Positions 47,801 to 55,311 of a stretch of 64,000 nt of DNA are shown piece after piece (the first letter of the stretch is position 1; each line of letters starts with the position of its first letter). The DNA is taken from contig NZ_CP032509.1 in NCBI RefSeq assembly GCF_003952725.1, positions 1,140,001 to 1,204,000 of the forward strand, given 5' to 3'. This DNA comes from Georhizobium profundi. Lineage in GTDB: Bacteria; Pseudomonadota; Alphaproteobacteria; Rhizobiales; Rhizobiaceae. A model generated the notes under the pieces. It searched no databases. It worked only from the letters and a program-made list of their open reading frames with translations, and had not been told where the DNA came from. Both the position numbers and the translations under genes were made by a program.

Positions 47801-48345
47801 GTCCCGAAGATCACGGCGAAGACGGCGAGCATGCCGGCGACGACCAGCGATATCTCGGTGACGAGGAAAGACTCGCGAATGCCATCGGCGCCGTTTGCAT
47901 TGACGATGGCCGTCACGCTGCTGGACACGGCCTTCAGCTGAAGGGCGATATAGGGAACGGCGCTGATGACGGCGATGAGGGCGACGATGCCTGCCACAAG
48001 CGGGTTCTTGCCGTAGCGCGCCGCGATGAAATCCGCGATCGACGTGATCTTTTCGGCTTTGGCGAGGCGCACGATGCGGCGGATGACGGGAAAGCCGATC
48101 GTAAACATCAGGATCGGGCCGATATAGATCCCGAGAAATTCGAGTCCGCGCTCCGTCGCAAGGCCCACGGAACCGAAATAGGTCCAGGACGTGCAATAGA
48201 TCGCCAGGCTCAGTGCGAAAATGACGGGCCGGCCGGCAAGCCGTCGCTTGGGGCGCATGCCGATCTTGTCGCCATAGGTCGCAATGGCGAAAAGCAGCAG
48301 CATGTAAAACAGCGCCGAACAGAAAATGACCCAGCCGGCGACCAT
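44839..48345 (-). CDS. Sodium:solute symporter-fused hybrid histidine kinase (NahK/ErcS/CbrA-like)
   Basis: 1168-residue sensor. Residues 1-520 form a sodium:solute symporter domain with about 13 helices (MVAGWVIFCSALFYMLLLF, IYCTSWTYFGSVGLATERG). A PAS region (about 640-760, DQGITVFDHLSRLTVWNTRF) and a coiled coil follow. The HisKA box is FLAAAGHDILQPLNAARLYS (histidine about 812). The ATPase domain has NLVSNALKYT, DTGIGIP and GLGLGLSIV. A C-terminal receiver has VLVLDNEKRI and the aspartate in IVDYHLDDGDGIG (about 1091). It may transport or sense a solute through the membrane part. It converges on the response regulator. Confidence 0.93.
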   Translation of the reverse strand: MVAGWVIFCSALFYMLLLFAIATYGDKIGMRPKRRLAGRPVIFALSLAIYCTSWTYFGSVGLATERGLEFLGIYIGPILMFTIGFPVIRRIVRLAKAEKITSIADFIAARYGKNPLVAGIVALIAVISAVPYIALQLKAVSSSVTAIVNANGADGIRESFLVTEISLVVAGMLAVFAVIFGTRHTDATEHQDGLILAIAMESVVKLIAFTMVGLFVVYWIFDSPGVLFEAAQMNAQAVEAMAYETSLGRWLLLTVLSAFAIILLPRQFHVTVVENRTHDELKTAAFLFPAYLIAINLFVLPVALAGLIVFDGGGDADLYLLSLPLAFDVPELTLITFIGGFSAATAMVIVASVAISIMISNDIVMPVLLRQSSFRRSIAGRDASLTILRIRRTAIFFTVFLGYCYFRASDVSGGLASIGLLSFAAIAQLAPALFGGLIWRGANARGVVAGLIGGTLVWFYLLFIPSLGGPEQTMLSAQILSFLLPGMDATSPAMADPLLNATVLSLGLNIVLYVVGSLSRDLKPLERLQANVFIPQRSLANPASGRWSTKVTVKDLKATIARYLGERRTERSFHTYETTTGRWLEPQSAVDMGLVRFAEQLLGSAIGSASSRLVLSLLFQKHDDTSAATARLLDEASEALQYNRDLLQTALGQMDQGITVFDHLSRLTVWNTRFRDLLGLPEAVGQVGFPLREIIAIMKERGDIDPKQADKVLADFMVMDKAFALELPSFGRIIEIRSNPMPDKGIVTTYADITQRVKADLALKQINETLEQRVAERTFELTRVNEELAEARATAEEANIGKTRFLAAAGHDILQPLNAARLYSSALVERLDDTANRDLATNIDSSLDSVESILGAVLDISRLDTGAMKPRFSVVALDELFRRIETDFAPVAAAGNLRFKVMKTSLVVRTDPNLLRRLIQNLVSNALKYTKSGGVVVGARRRGKDVEIQVVDTGIGIPSSKFRTVFKEFARLEEGMRTASGLGLGLSIVDRMARVLNHRVSLSSVSGRGTDFRVTVPMEKASRVAIAEKIGGHDMRPMTSLGGLRVLVLDNEKRITEGMITLLTGWGCSVTGLHSIADIDALSPTHPAPDALIVDYHLDDGDGIGAVIRLRKHFAADLPALMVTADRTVEVRTMADAEGIAIQNKPVRPAALRAFLTRIAAARRQAAE

Positions 48346-48576
48346 TCAACCTCCCCAATCGCCCTGCCGTCATAAGACAGAAACGCCGTCCATTACGACA
48401 GGAAAGCATAGCGCGATCCGGACTTTGCGCAAATCATGCGAAAGACGGTGCGCAAGTCCTACCGCATGCGCGAAATCGTATCGTGGTGCACCATTGCTTG
48501 TGATAATCCTGCACAATGCCGGTCACAGCACGCCGGCTTGGTCGAGGGGTTACCGACCGCCAATGGAGGGTAGTCA

Positions 48577-48990
48577 ATGCTGAACGAATTCAAGGAGTTT
48601 ATTGCCCGCGGCAACGTCATGGACCTGGCAGTCGGTGTGATTATCGGCGGAGCCTTCGGTCTGATCGTTTCCTCGGTCGTCGATGATGTCGTCATGCCGC
48701 TCGTCGGAGCCGTTCTCGGCTCGGGCGTCGATTTTTCAAACTACTTCATTCCGTTGTCGTCCGACGTCACGGCCAATACGTTGGCAGCCGCCCGCGAACA
48801 GGGCGCGGTTCTCGCCTACGGCAACTTCCTGACGGTCGTGATCAATTTCGTGATCCTCGCCTTCATCATCTTCTTGATGGTCAAGGGCGTGAACCGGCTT
48901 CGTCGCAAGCAGGAAGACCCGGCGCAGGACACCGCTCCGCCCGCCGATATCCTGCTTCTGACCGAGATCAGGGACCTGCTGAAGAGGTAG
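48577..48990 (+). CDS. mscL: Large-conductance mechanosensitive channel
   Basis: 137-residue MscL. It starts [21 protein letters not shown] with the conserved [17 protein letters not shown] in TM1, a periplasmic loop including [13 protein letters not shown]2 ([19 protein letters not shown]), and a cytoplasmic charged helix (RLRRKQED, then [12 protein letters not shown]). The homopentamer opens as a tension safety valve under hypo-osmotic shock. GGAGGG lies upstream of the ATG. It stands alone, divergent from the hybrid kinase. Confidence 0.97.
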   Translation: MLNEFKEFIARGNVMDLAVGVIIGGAFGLIVSSVVDDVVMPLVGAVLGSGVDFSNYFIPLSSDVTANTLAAAREQGAVLAYGNFLTVVINFVILAFIIFLMVKGVNRLRRKQEDPAQDTAPPADILLLTEIRDLLKR

Positions 48991-49090
48991 GTTCGTCCAT
49001 CATCAGCATCGATCCGTCGATCAGTGCTTATGACGTGTGCCCCGCCTCGAATCGCGATAGGCAGTGCCGATCAAGAGGCGGAGTACATTC

Positions 49091-50257
49091 ATGTCCCTCA
49101 TGGACCATCTGAGCCCGATTGCGCATTCCGTGCCGGAAAGCGGGATCGTCGAAGTCGTCAATCACGGGCGCAGCCGTGAAGGGCTGATTGCGCTTTGGGT
49201 CGGCGAGGGTGACCAGCCGACGCCAGCCTTCATCTCGGATGCCGCGTCGGCATCGCTGACGCGCGGCGAGACGTTCTACACCTGGCAGCGCGGCATCCCC
49301 AATCTGCGGCAGGAACTGGCCCGCTACCATACACGCCATTTCGGCGCGTCTTTCGACGCGAACGAGTTCTACGTGACGGTTTCGGGCATGCAGGCGATCC
49401 GCATCGGCCTGGAAGCGATCGTCCCGGCAGGATCAGAGGTGCTCTACCTGTCGCCGGCCTGGCCGAACTTCCCGGCCGCGGTTACCATCTGCGGCTCGCA
49501 ACCGGTGCCCGTGCTGCTCGAATTCACCGAACGCGGCTGGAACCTCGATATCGGCAGGCTCGAAGCGTCCATCACGCCGCGCACAAAGGCGATCTTCGTA
49601 AACTCACCGTCCAACCCGACCGGCTGGACCGCGTCGGCCGACGATCTCAAGCAGATCCTCGATCTCGCCCGGCGCCATGGTCTTTGGATCATGGCGGATG
49701 AAATCTATTCGCGCTTTTATTATGCCGGTGGCCGTGCACCATCGTTCTTCGACATCCGGGAAGAGGGCGACCGCATTCTCTTCGTCAATTCCTTTTCCAA
49801 GAACTGGGCAATGACCGGCTGGCGGATGGGATGGATCACGGCGCCGCCGGAAATGGGCCAGGTGCTGGAGAACCTCATCCAGTACGCAACGTCGGGCGTG
49901 CCGCATTTCCTGCAGCAGGGCGCTGCGGCAGCACTCGAACACGGCGACGGTTTCGTGGACGAACAGGTCGAGCGGGCGCGTCAAGCACGGGATCTCTTCT
50001 GCGATGCGCTGCTGACAACCAACCGCGTGCGCCTCGTGAAACCAGATGGCGCCTTCTACGCGTTCTTCGCGATCGACGGCATCGACGACCCGAGACGGGC
50101 CGCACTCGACATTGTCGACAGCACGGCGGTCGGGCTTGCGCCGGGCACGGCATTCGGTGCTGGAGGCTCGCCCTTCTTCCGCGCCTGCTTCCTGCGCCGC
50201 CTTGACCAGGTGACGGAGGCTGCCGACCGGTTACAGGCGTTCATCGCCGACCGCTGA
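49091..50257 (+). CDS. PLP-dependent aminotransferase, fold type I (class I/II)
   Basis: 388 residues from MSLMDHLSPIAHSVPESG; the ATG at 49091 has GGAG seven bases upstream. The PLP lysine lies in FVNSFSKNWAMTGWRMGW (about residue 233). Family blocks include WVGEGDQPTPAFI, SGMQAIRIGLEAI, FVNSPSNPTGWTA and ADEIYSRFYY, with the C-terminal arginine in SPFFRACFL. Members transfer amino groups from aspartate, aromatic or other amino acids; the donor is not fixed by the motifs. It has no co-directional close partner. Confidence 0.9.
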   Translation: MSLMDHLSPIAHSVPESGIVEVVNHGRSREGLIALWVGEGDQPTPAFISDAASASLTRGETFYTWQRGIPNLRQELARYHTRHFGASFDANEFYVTVSGMQAIRIGLEAIVPAGSEVLYLSPAWPNFPAAVTICGSQPVPVLLEFTERGWNLDIGRLEASITPRTKAIFVNSPSNPTGWTASADDLKQILDLARRHGLWIMADEIYSRFYYAGGRAPSFFDIREEGDRILFVNSFSKNWAMTGWRMGWITAPPEMGQVLENLIQYATSGVPHFLQQGAAAALEHGDGFVDEQVERARQARDLFCDALLTTNRVRLVKPDGAFYAFFAIDGIDDPRRAALDIVDSTAVGLAPGTAFGAGGSPFFRACFLRRLDQVTEAADRLQAFIADR

Positions 50258-50423
50258 CGTCTGGCGAACCTCCCTTCCAAAGCCTGTTGCAACTTCGCCA
50301 CAGCGCTGAAATCGTGGAGAAGTTGAACTGGATCGTAAAGGATTGGTTCATATTTTCAGCGATAGTGGCGCCATGAAATTCAAGCGATCCACTCCCTCAA
50401 TCGGGTCGCCTATGGAGAAGACA

Positions 50424-51020
50424 ATGAAGCACATCATCGCAATCGCACTTGCCTCTACCGTCATGTCCGCATCGGCATTTGCAGCCGACGCCATCGTCTA
50501 CAACGAGCCGGCTCCCGCCAGCGCTCCTTTCGTCGCTCCCGGCTTCGACTGGACCGGTCCGTATATCGGTATTCAGGCTGGTTATGCCTGGGCCGAGCTC
50601 GACACCGGTCCTGCAACGATCGACGCTGACGGCGTGCTCGGCGGCATCCATGCCGGTTACAACTACGACTTCGGCGGCTTCGTCGTCGGCGGCGAAGTCG
50701 ACTACGACTTCGCAAATGTCGAGATCGATGGTGGCCTCGGTGAAATCGACGGCGTTGCACGCGCCAAGCTGCGTGCCGGCGCCGATCTCGGCCAGGTTCT
50801 CGTCTACGGTACGGCAGGTGGTGCTTATGCGACCGCCGACACCGCTCTCGGTGACCTGAATGATTTCGGCTGGCTCGTGGGCGCTGGCGTTGATTTCGCT
50901 GCTACCGACAACATCATCGTCGGTGCCGAGTACCTCTACCACGACTTCTCGAACTTCGACGACAGCGGCATCGACGTCAACGTCCACACTCTGAAGGCGA
51001 AGGCTTCCTTCAAGTTCTGA
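50424..51020 (+). CDS. Omp25/Omp31-type outer membrane beta-barrel protein
   Basis: 198 residues from MKHIIAIALASTVMSASAFA-AD, a classic signal peptide; GGAGAAGACA precedes the ATG. The mature barrel begins with FDWTGPYIGIQAGYAWAEL and repeats alternating strands (GGIHAGYNYDFGGFVVGGEV in part) to the terminal phenylalanine in TLKAKASFKF, typical of eight-stranded rhizobial and Brucella Omp25 relatives. It contributes to outer membrane stability. A terminator follows. A second member lies at 57185-57886. Confidence 0.92.
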   Translation: MKHIIAIALASTVMSASAFAADAIVYNEPAPASAPFVAPGFDWTGPYIGIQAGYAWAELDTGPATIDADGVLGGIHAGYNYDFGGFVVGGEVDYDFANVEIDGGLGEIDGVARAKLRAGADLGQVLVYGTAGGAYATADTALGDLNDFGWLVGAGVDFAATDNIIVGAEYLYHDFSNFDDSGIDVNVHTLKAKASFKF

Positions 51021-51043
51021 TCGCCTGAGAGCGACAAAGCTAA

Positions 51044-51078
51044 AGCAAAGGGCGGGCGAAAGCTCGCCCTTCTGCTTT
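51044..51078 (+). terminator. Intrinsic terminator of the first Omp25-type gene
   Basis: GGGCGA and TCGCCC pair around AAGC (51054-51069); alternatively, longer outer arms AAGGGCG/CGCCCTT extend the stem. CTTTT follows. It lies 24 bases past the stop codon. Confidence 0.75.
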
Positions 51079-51133
51079 TCGGCCAGTGAGTGCGTGACCG
51101 ATTCGGCTGCCGCCTCGCGCCGACACAGCGATC

Positions 51134-51889
51134 TCAGACCGGCTGGGCTCCGGTGCTTTCGTCGATCGCACCCTTTGCCACCAGTGCCTGGTAGTTTCTC
51201 ATCTTGGCGCGACATTGCGCGATGGCGAAGCGTTTCAGGAGGGTGTTGATGCTCGTGCTGAAGGATTTGAGCTTCAGCAGGCTGTCATCTCCCCAGCCAT
51301 CCACCATGAAACACGCATAACCATCACCTCGCCGTGCACAGCAGATATTCTGCGGCGTCAGATCGCTGACGACGATGGGTGCCGCCAGCACCTTGCGGAA
51401 GAAGTCTTCAACTGCCTGCTCGGCAGCGGGGGTGAACGTCTTGCGCAGGATCATCTGGCGGACATCCGGCGCCAGCGTGCCGTCGTCATCGCGCACGATG
51501 CCAACGACCAGCCCGGGTCCGAGATTGGTTTCCAGCAGGCCGCGGATCGGCGTCATGAAATCCGGGTAGCCGCCAAGCGCATAGAGTGCGAATTGCTCGC
51601 GCAATTCGTCGATCTGCATGGAATGGGCGCCGGAGCGATAGAAATACCGCTTCCAGCCCTGGAAGGGACGGGTCCAGTTCTTCAGGTCCGGGCGAACGAT
51701 CTTGATGCAGCAACTGGGATCGCCGGGGTGATGAAACACCCGCCGCTTCGTGCCCTGGCCGATGAGAGGCACATCGGTCAGGTCGAGCACATCGTGATGG
51801 CTGCTGGACAAAATCGCGGTTCTCTCCGGCGGGAACAAGGTGGTGGACGAGGATTTGCCCGTCATTGAGCCAAAAAGCTCATGCGTCAA
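51134..51889 (-). CDS. YrbL-like (PhoP-regulated network) kinase-fold protein
   Basis: 251 residues resembling YrbL. VPLIGQGTKRRVFHHPGD stands where a glycine loop would be, CCIKIVRPDLKNW gives the lysine strand, VVSDLTPQNICCARR resembles a kinase catalytic loop with Asp and Asn, and ACFMVDGWGDDSLLKL resembles the metal-binding DFG. It may thus be an active small-molecule or protein kinase of unusual type. A second possible start lies at 51865 (MTGKSSSTTLF). In enterobacteria YrbL is PhoPQ-controlled; no such link is seen here. Function is unknown. Confidence 0.78.
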   Translation of the reverse strand: MTHELFGSMTGKSSSTTLFPPERTAILSSSHHDVLDLTDVPLIGQGTKRRVFHHPGDPSCCIKIVRPDLKNWTRPFQGWKRYFYRSGAHSMQIDELREQFALYALGGYPDFMTPIRGLLETNLGPGLVVGIVRDDDGTLAPDVRQMILRKTFTPAAEQAVEDFFRKVLAAPIVVSDLTPQNICCARRGDGYACFMVDGWGDDSLLKLKSFSTSINTLLKRFAIAQCRAKMRNYQALVAKGAIDESTGAQPV

Positions 51890-52125
51890 GGCAATCGCGT
51901 CGACGACGAGGCTGCATCTGTCCCGTGGGCGCTGGAAAAATTTATCGTTCTTCGTCCGTTACGCTTTGAATCATCCTGTGTCGCCGGCGCATGGCGGGCA
52001 AATTTTCCGTGGGGTGACGCAGGAGCCGGAAAAGTTCTCGGAGACCCTGTCCTCCCGGTTTGTCAAAAAGCGCCCGGGCTCATATTTAGCCTTCAAGTTT
52101 TCCTTGCTTATTGTCGGAGTTCACA

Positions 52126-53064
52126 ATGCCCCAAGCGCGCAGCCTGCTGATCGCAGCTCTCGTTTCGCCCCTTCTCGCCAGCACGGCATTCGCCGCGCCG
52201 GATGGCTGGAAGCCGCTTCTCGAGCCGCAAGAATTGTCCGCGATCCTGGCGCAGGACGAGACTGTCCGCATCATTCGCGTCAGCGGTGACAGCGGCTTCA
52301 TCCCGGGCGCTGTTTCCGCACCCTATGCCGATTGGCGTGGACCTGCGGAGAACCCCGGCGCGCTCCGCGAAGTGGAGTACTACCAGGATCTCGTCCAGAG
52401 CCTCGGCATCGAGGCCGACACGCCGGTGGTGCTGGTTCATGAAGGCGCAGACACGACCGACATGGGCACCGCAGCGCGCGTCTACTGGACGCTGAAGTCG
52501 CTCGGCGTGGAGGATCTCGCGCTGGTCAATGGTGGCTTCACGGCCTGGCGCGAGGCGGGCCTCGATGTAGAGAATGAAGCTGGCTCCGTGACGGCGAGCA
52601 GCTGGGAGCCTCAGTGGTCGGATGAGTGGCGTGTCTCCACCGAAGAAGTCGAGCAGCATGTCGCTTCCGGTGATGCCCGCCTGATCGACGCGCGCCCGCA
52701 GAGCTTCTTCGAAGGCATCATGTGGACCGTCGCCGATCCTGGCACGCTGCCGGATGCCGGTAACCTCACCTATGAAAGCTGGTTTGAGGGCAACCGCATG
52801 GTCGATGCGGCAGCTGCCCGCCAGATTGCCGAGGATTACGGCCAGACCGATGCGCCGCTTACGGTATCCTTCTGCAACACTGGCCATTGGGCGGCAATCA
52901 ACTGGTTCGCGCTGAGTGAAATGGCCGGCGTCGAGAACACCCGCCTCTATGCCGAAAGCATGGCGGAATGGACCCAGGCGGACCGTCCCGTCGCCAACCA
53001 GCCGAACGCCTTCACCTATTACTGGCTTTCGACGAAGCGCTGGGTGGAAAGCCTCTTCTCCTGA
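52126..53064 (+). CDS. Periplasmic two-domain sulfurtransferase (rhodanese)
   Basis: 312 residues with a signal peptide (RSLLIAALVSPLLASTAFA-AP). Two rhodanese domains follow. The first (about 30-155) has VVLVHEGADTTDMG where the active cysteine should be, so it is inactive. The second (about 165-290) has LIDARPQSFFEG and the catalytic loop VSFCNTGHWAAINWF with the persulfide cysteine. It should move sulfane sulfur in the periplasm. The YeeE/YedE transporter and a 61-residue membrane protein follow on the same strand, forming a sulfur-handling operon. Confidence 0.9.
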   Translation: MPQARSLLIAALVSPLLASTAFAAPDGWKPLLEPQELSAILAQDETVRIIRVSGDSGFIPGAVSAPYADWRGPAENPGALREVEYYQDLVQSLGIEADTPVVLVHEGADTTDMGTAARVYWTLKSLGVEDLALVNGGFTAWREAGLDVENEAGSVTASSWEPQWSDEWRVSTEEVEQHVASGDARLIDARPQSFFEGIMWTVADPGTLPDAGNLTYESWFEGNRMVDAAAARQIAEDYGQTDAPLTVSFCNTGHWAAINWFALSEMAGVENTRLYAESMAEWTQADRPVANQPNAFTYYWLSTKRWVESLFS

Positions 53065-53148
53065 TCTCGGGATCGGGCCTGAAGTCCACCTTTTTAATCC
53101 AGACGTCCGCCGCGCCCTGATCGGGGCGCGGTCCGCATTGTTCAGGTA

Positions 53149-54282
53149 GTGATTGAAATGATCCTCAACCGTCTGTCGCTGATCGCCGCCAGCCTCGTGC
53201 TGGTCGTCGTCGTCTTCGGCCTCGCGGGTCCGCGCGCGGCTCTTCTCGTTCTGGTCGGCATCGGCTTTGGCCTTGCACTTGAGGGGCTTCGCTTCGGCTT
53301 TGCCGGCCCATGGAGGGTGATGATCACCGAAAGGGACGGGCGCGGTCTGGTCGCGCAGCTGCTGGCGATCGGGCTGACTGCGGCCGTCGCCATTCCACTA
53401 CTCGCCTCTGCACCCGGTGAACTCATCGGTGCGCATGCGCCGATCGGCCTGGCGATGATCGCCGGTGCTTTCGTGTTCGGTGCGGCCATGCAACTGGTCA
53501 TGGGCTGCGGATCGGGAACGCTGGTCAATGCGGGCAGCGGCAATCTCATCGGCGCCGTCGCCCTTGTCGGCTTCATCGCCGGCAGCTTTCTCGGCACCTT
53601 GCATCTCGACTGGTGGACGGGCCTCGGCGCACTGCCCACGCTCACGATCCAAGGGCTTGCCGGGACCAATGGGGGTCTGGCGCTCACGCTCGTAGGACTT
53701 GCTGCGGTTGCCGCCTTCGTGATCGCCCGTTCGGCGCCTGGTAAGAAGATGCCGCCGCGCCGGTTGTGGATCGCAGCGATCCTCATCGCGCTTCTGGCCA
53801 TCGGCAACCTTATCGTCGCCGGACAACCCTGGGGCATCGTCTATGGTCTCGGGCTTTGGGGCGCCAAGATCGCCCAGGCAGTCGGCATGGATCTCGCCGC
53901 CAATGCATTCTGGTCTGGCCCGGTGCATGCGGAGCGGCTGGAGCAGAGCATTCTGACCGACTACACGTCGCTCACCAATGTCGGCCTTCTCTTCGGCGCG
54001 TTCCTCGTCATGCGGTGGCGTGCTCCCGTCGGTGAGCAGGTCAAGCGCCTCAAACTCGAAAGCTGGGCCGTCATCCTGATCGCCGGTCTCGTGCTCGGCT
54101 ACAGCGCCCGCATTGCGTTCGGCTGCAATGTCGGGGCGTTTTTCAGCGGCATTTCCACCGGCAGCCTGCATGGCTGGGTGTGGTTTGCGGCAGCGTTTAT
54201 AGGATCCGGTGTCGGCCTGAAGCTTCGCCCCGTGCTGCTGCGACCAATGACGCCCCCTGTCGGAGAAGGACAACCCGCATGA
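53149..54282 (+). CDS. YeeE/YedE (TsuA-like) sulfur-compound transporter
   Basis: 377 residues with about nine to ten hydrophobic helices. The two family cysteine motifs are present: LVMGCGSGTLVNAGSGNLIG (about residue 117) and IAFGCNVGAFFSGISTGSLH (about 325). In TsuA such cysteines line the path for thiosulfate uptake, so a thiosulfate or other sulfur substrate is expected. A GTG start at 53149 fits (MIEMILNRLSLIAASLVLVV). It follows the rhodanese by 84 bases, and its stop overlaps the next start (ATGA). Confidence 0.9.
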   Translation: MIEMILNRLSLIAASLVLVVVVFGLAGPRAALLVLVGIGFGLALEGLRFGFAGPWRVMITERDGRGLVAQLLAIGLTAAVAIPLLASAPGELIGAHAPIGLAMIAGAFVFGAAMQLVMGCGSGTLVNAGSGNLIGAVALVGFIAGSFLGTLHLDWWTGLGALPTLTIQGLAGTNGGLALTLVGLAAVAAFVIARSAPGKKMPPRRLWIAAILIALLAIGNLIVAGQPWGIVYGLGLWGAKIAQAVGMDLAANAFWSGPVHAERLEQSILTDYTSLTNVGLLFGAFLVMRWRAPVGEQVKRLKLESWAVILIAGLVLGYSARIAFGCNVGAFFSGISTGSLHGWVWFAAAFIGSGVGLKLRPVLLRPMTPPVGEGQPA

Positions 54283-54464
54283 CGAGCGAACACTACCGCT
54301 TTCCCGGCCGCACGCTCGTGGCGCTGACCACGATGCTGGTCGTTCTGGTGCTCGCTGCCTTCGATCTTCAGGCATCGGGCGGCATTGATCCCTTCAACGC
54401 TCCGAGCCCCATTGCGCTCGGCTCCGGTCAGGCACCGGGCGGGGCCCACTGCTCCGGCGCGTGA
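54279..54464 (+). CDS. 61-residue membrane protein of the sulfur operon
   Basis: Starts MTSEHYRFPGRTLVALTTML at the ATGA overlap with the YeeE/YedE stop, so it is translationally coupled. One membrane helix (LVALTTMLVVLVLAAFDL) is followed by a short glycine- and proline-rich periplasmic tail ending GGAHCSGA, with a single cysteine. It could be a small subunit or sulfur relay for the transporter. No family is recognised. Confidence 0.65.
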   Translation: MTSEHYRFPGRTLVALTTMLVVLVLAAFDLQASGGIDPFNAPSPIALGSGQAPGGAHCSGA

Positions 54465-54479
54465 GCAGCGCGCGTCTTT

Positions 54480-55130
54480 TCACGCGTGGGATTTCTCGGC
54501 TAACAAGGCCGGCGGGCAGTGGCGCTCGAATGCGGCGAGTATCTCCAGCCAGGCAGGGGAGAACTTGTCGGATTCGGGATAGGGCGCGAAACGATCGATA
54601 AGTCCCTCAACGTAATCGCCGTGCTCGATCACGGTCCCCACCAGCGCTGGATCGGGCGTTGTATCGACAACCAGCAATCGTCCAGCGCTGCGGGCGCCGA
54701 ATGCCTGGGCAAGCTCTATGCGCAGATCTTGCGGCACTCCCTGATTGTCCTTGACGACGAACACCACATCCGGATCTTGAAGACGCCCCCGGAACTTCTC
54801 GAGCAGATGGGCGACCTTAGCTACTTCCTCGGCATGAATTGCGCGTCTTGTGTCCTCATCGTGGAGCCATCCGACGCTGTCGGACTTCATGCGGGTGTGA
54901 AATGCGATGTCGTATGCCGCGTCGCGCACCATGCCGAAATCCGGCATCAGGTTCTCGAACAGGAAGAGACCGGCGAAATCGCGCTCGAAGAGCTTCAGCA
55001 GCGACGCAGGCGGACAGAAGGCCCAGCGCAGCAGACCGCCTGCTTCACAACCCAGTGCGCGCTGAACGAAGCCAAATTCGCAATTGATACCGACATTCTC
55101 GAAGCGCTCGACTGCCGCGATCTTCTGCAT
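54480..55130 (-). CDS. Uncharacterised protein with NCEFGFVQ-type N-terminus (DUF1796-like)
   Basis: 216 residues from MQKIAAVERFENVGINCEFG; GGGGGAAG lies six bases before the ATG at 55130, better than the TTG at 55145. The conserved-looking block is FENVGINCEFGFVQRALGCE followed by GLLRWAF, then HTRMKSDSVGWLHDEDTRRA and VVFVVKDNQGVPQDL. The Asn-Cys-Glu element recalls DUF1796-type putative cysteine enzymes found near polysaccharide and flagellin genes. It diverges from the flagellin gene across 180 bases. A role in flagellin modification is only a guess. Confidence 0.65.
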   Translation of the reverse strand: MQKIAAVERFENVGINCEFGFVQRALGCEAGGLLRWAFCPPASLLKLFERDFAGLFLFENLMPDFGMVRDAAYDIAFHTRMKSDSVGWLHDEDTRRAIHAEEVAKVAHLLEKFRGRLQDPDVVFVVKDNQGVPQDLRIELAQAFGARSAGRLLVVDTTPDPALVGTVIEHGDYVEGLIDRFAPYPESDKFSPAWLEILAAFERHCPPALLAEKSHA

Positions 55131-55311
55131 GCCTGCTTCCCCCAAAGCCTTGAAGGCAGAATGGCGGGCGAAGCGTGCGGTGGCAATCCAACTGCAACGA
55201 AAGATTGAATAGAATTCGCAGCCGTTAATCTTTCGTTAACCACTTTCACCGCAATTTCTGCGTGTACTTCTTTCGCTGCATGACGCGCGCCTTCCTCAGG
55301 ATTTTCCCTCA

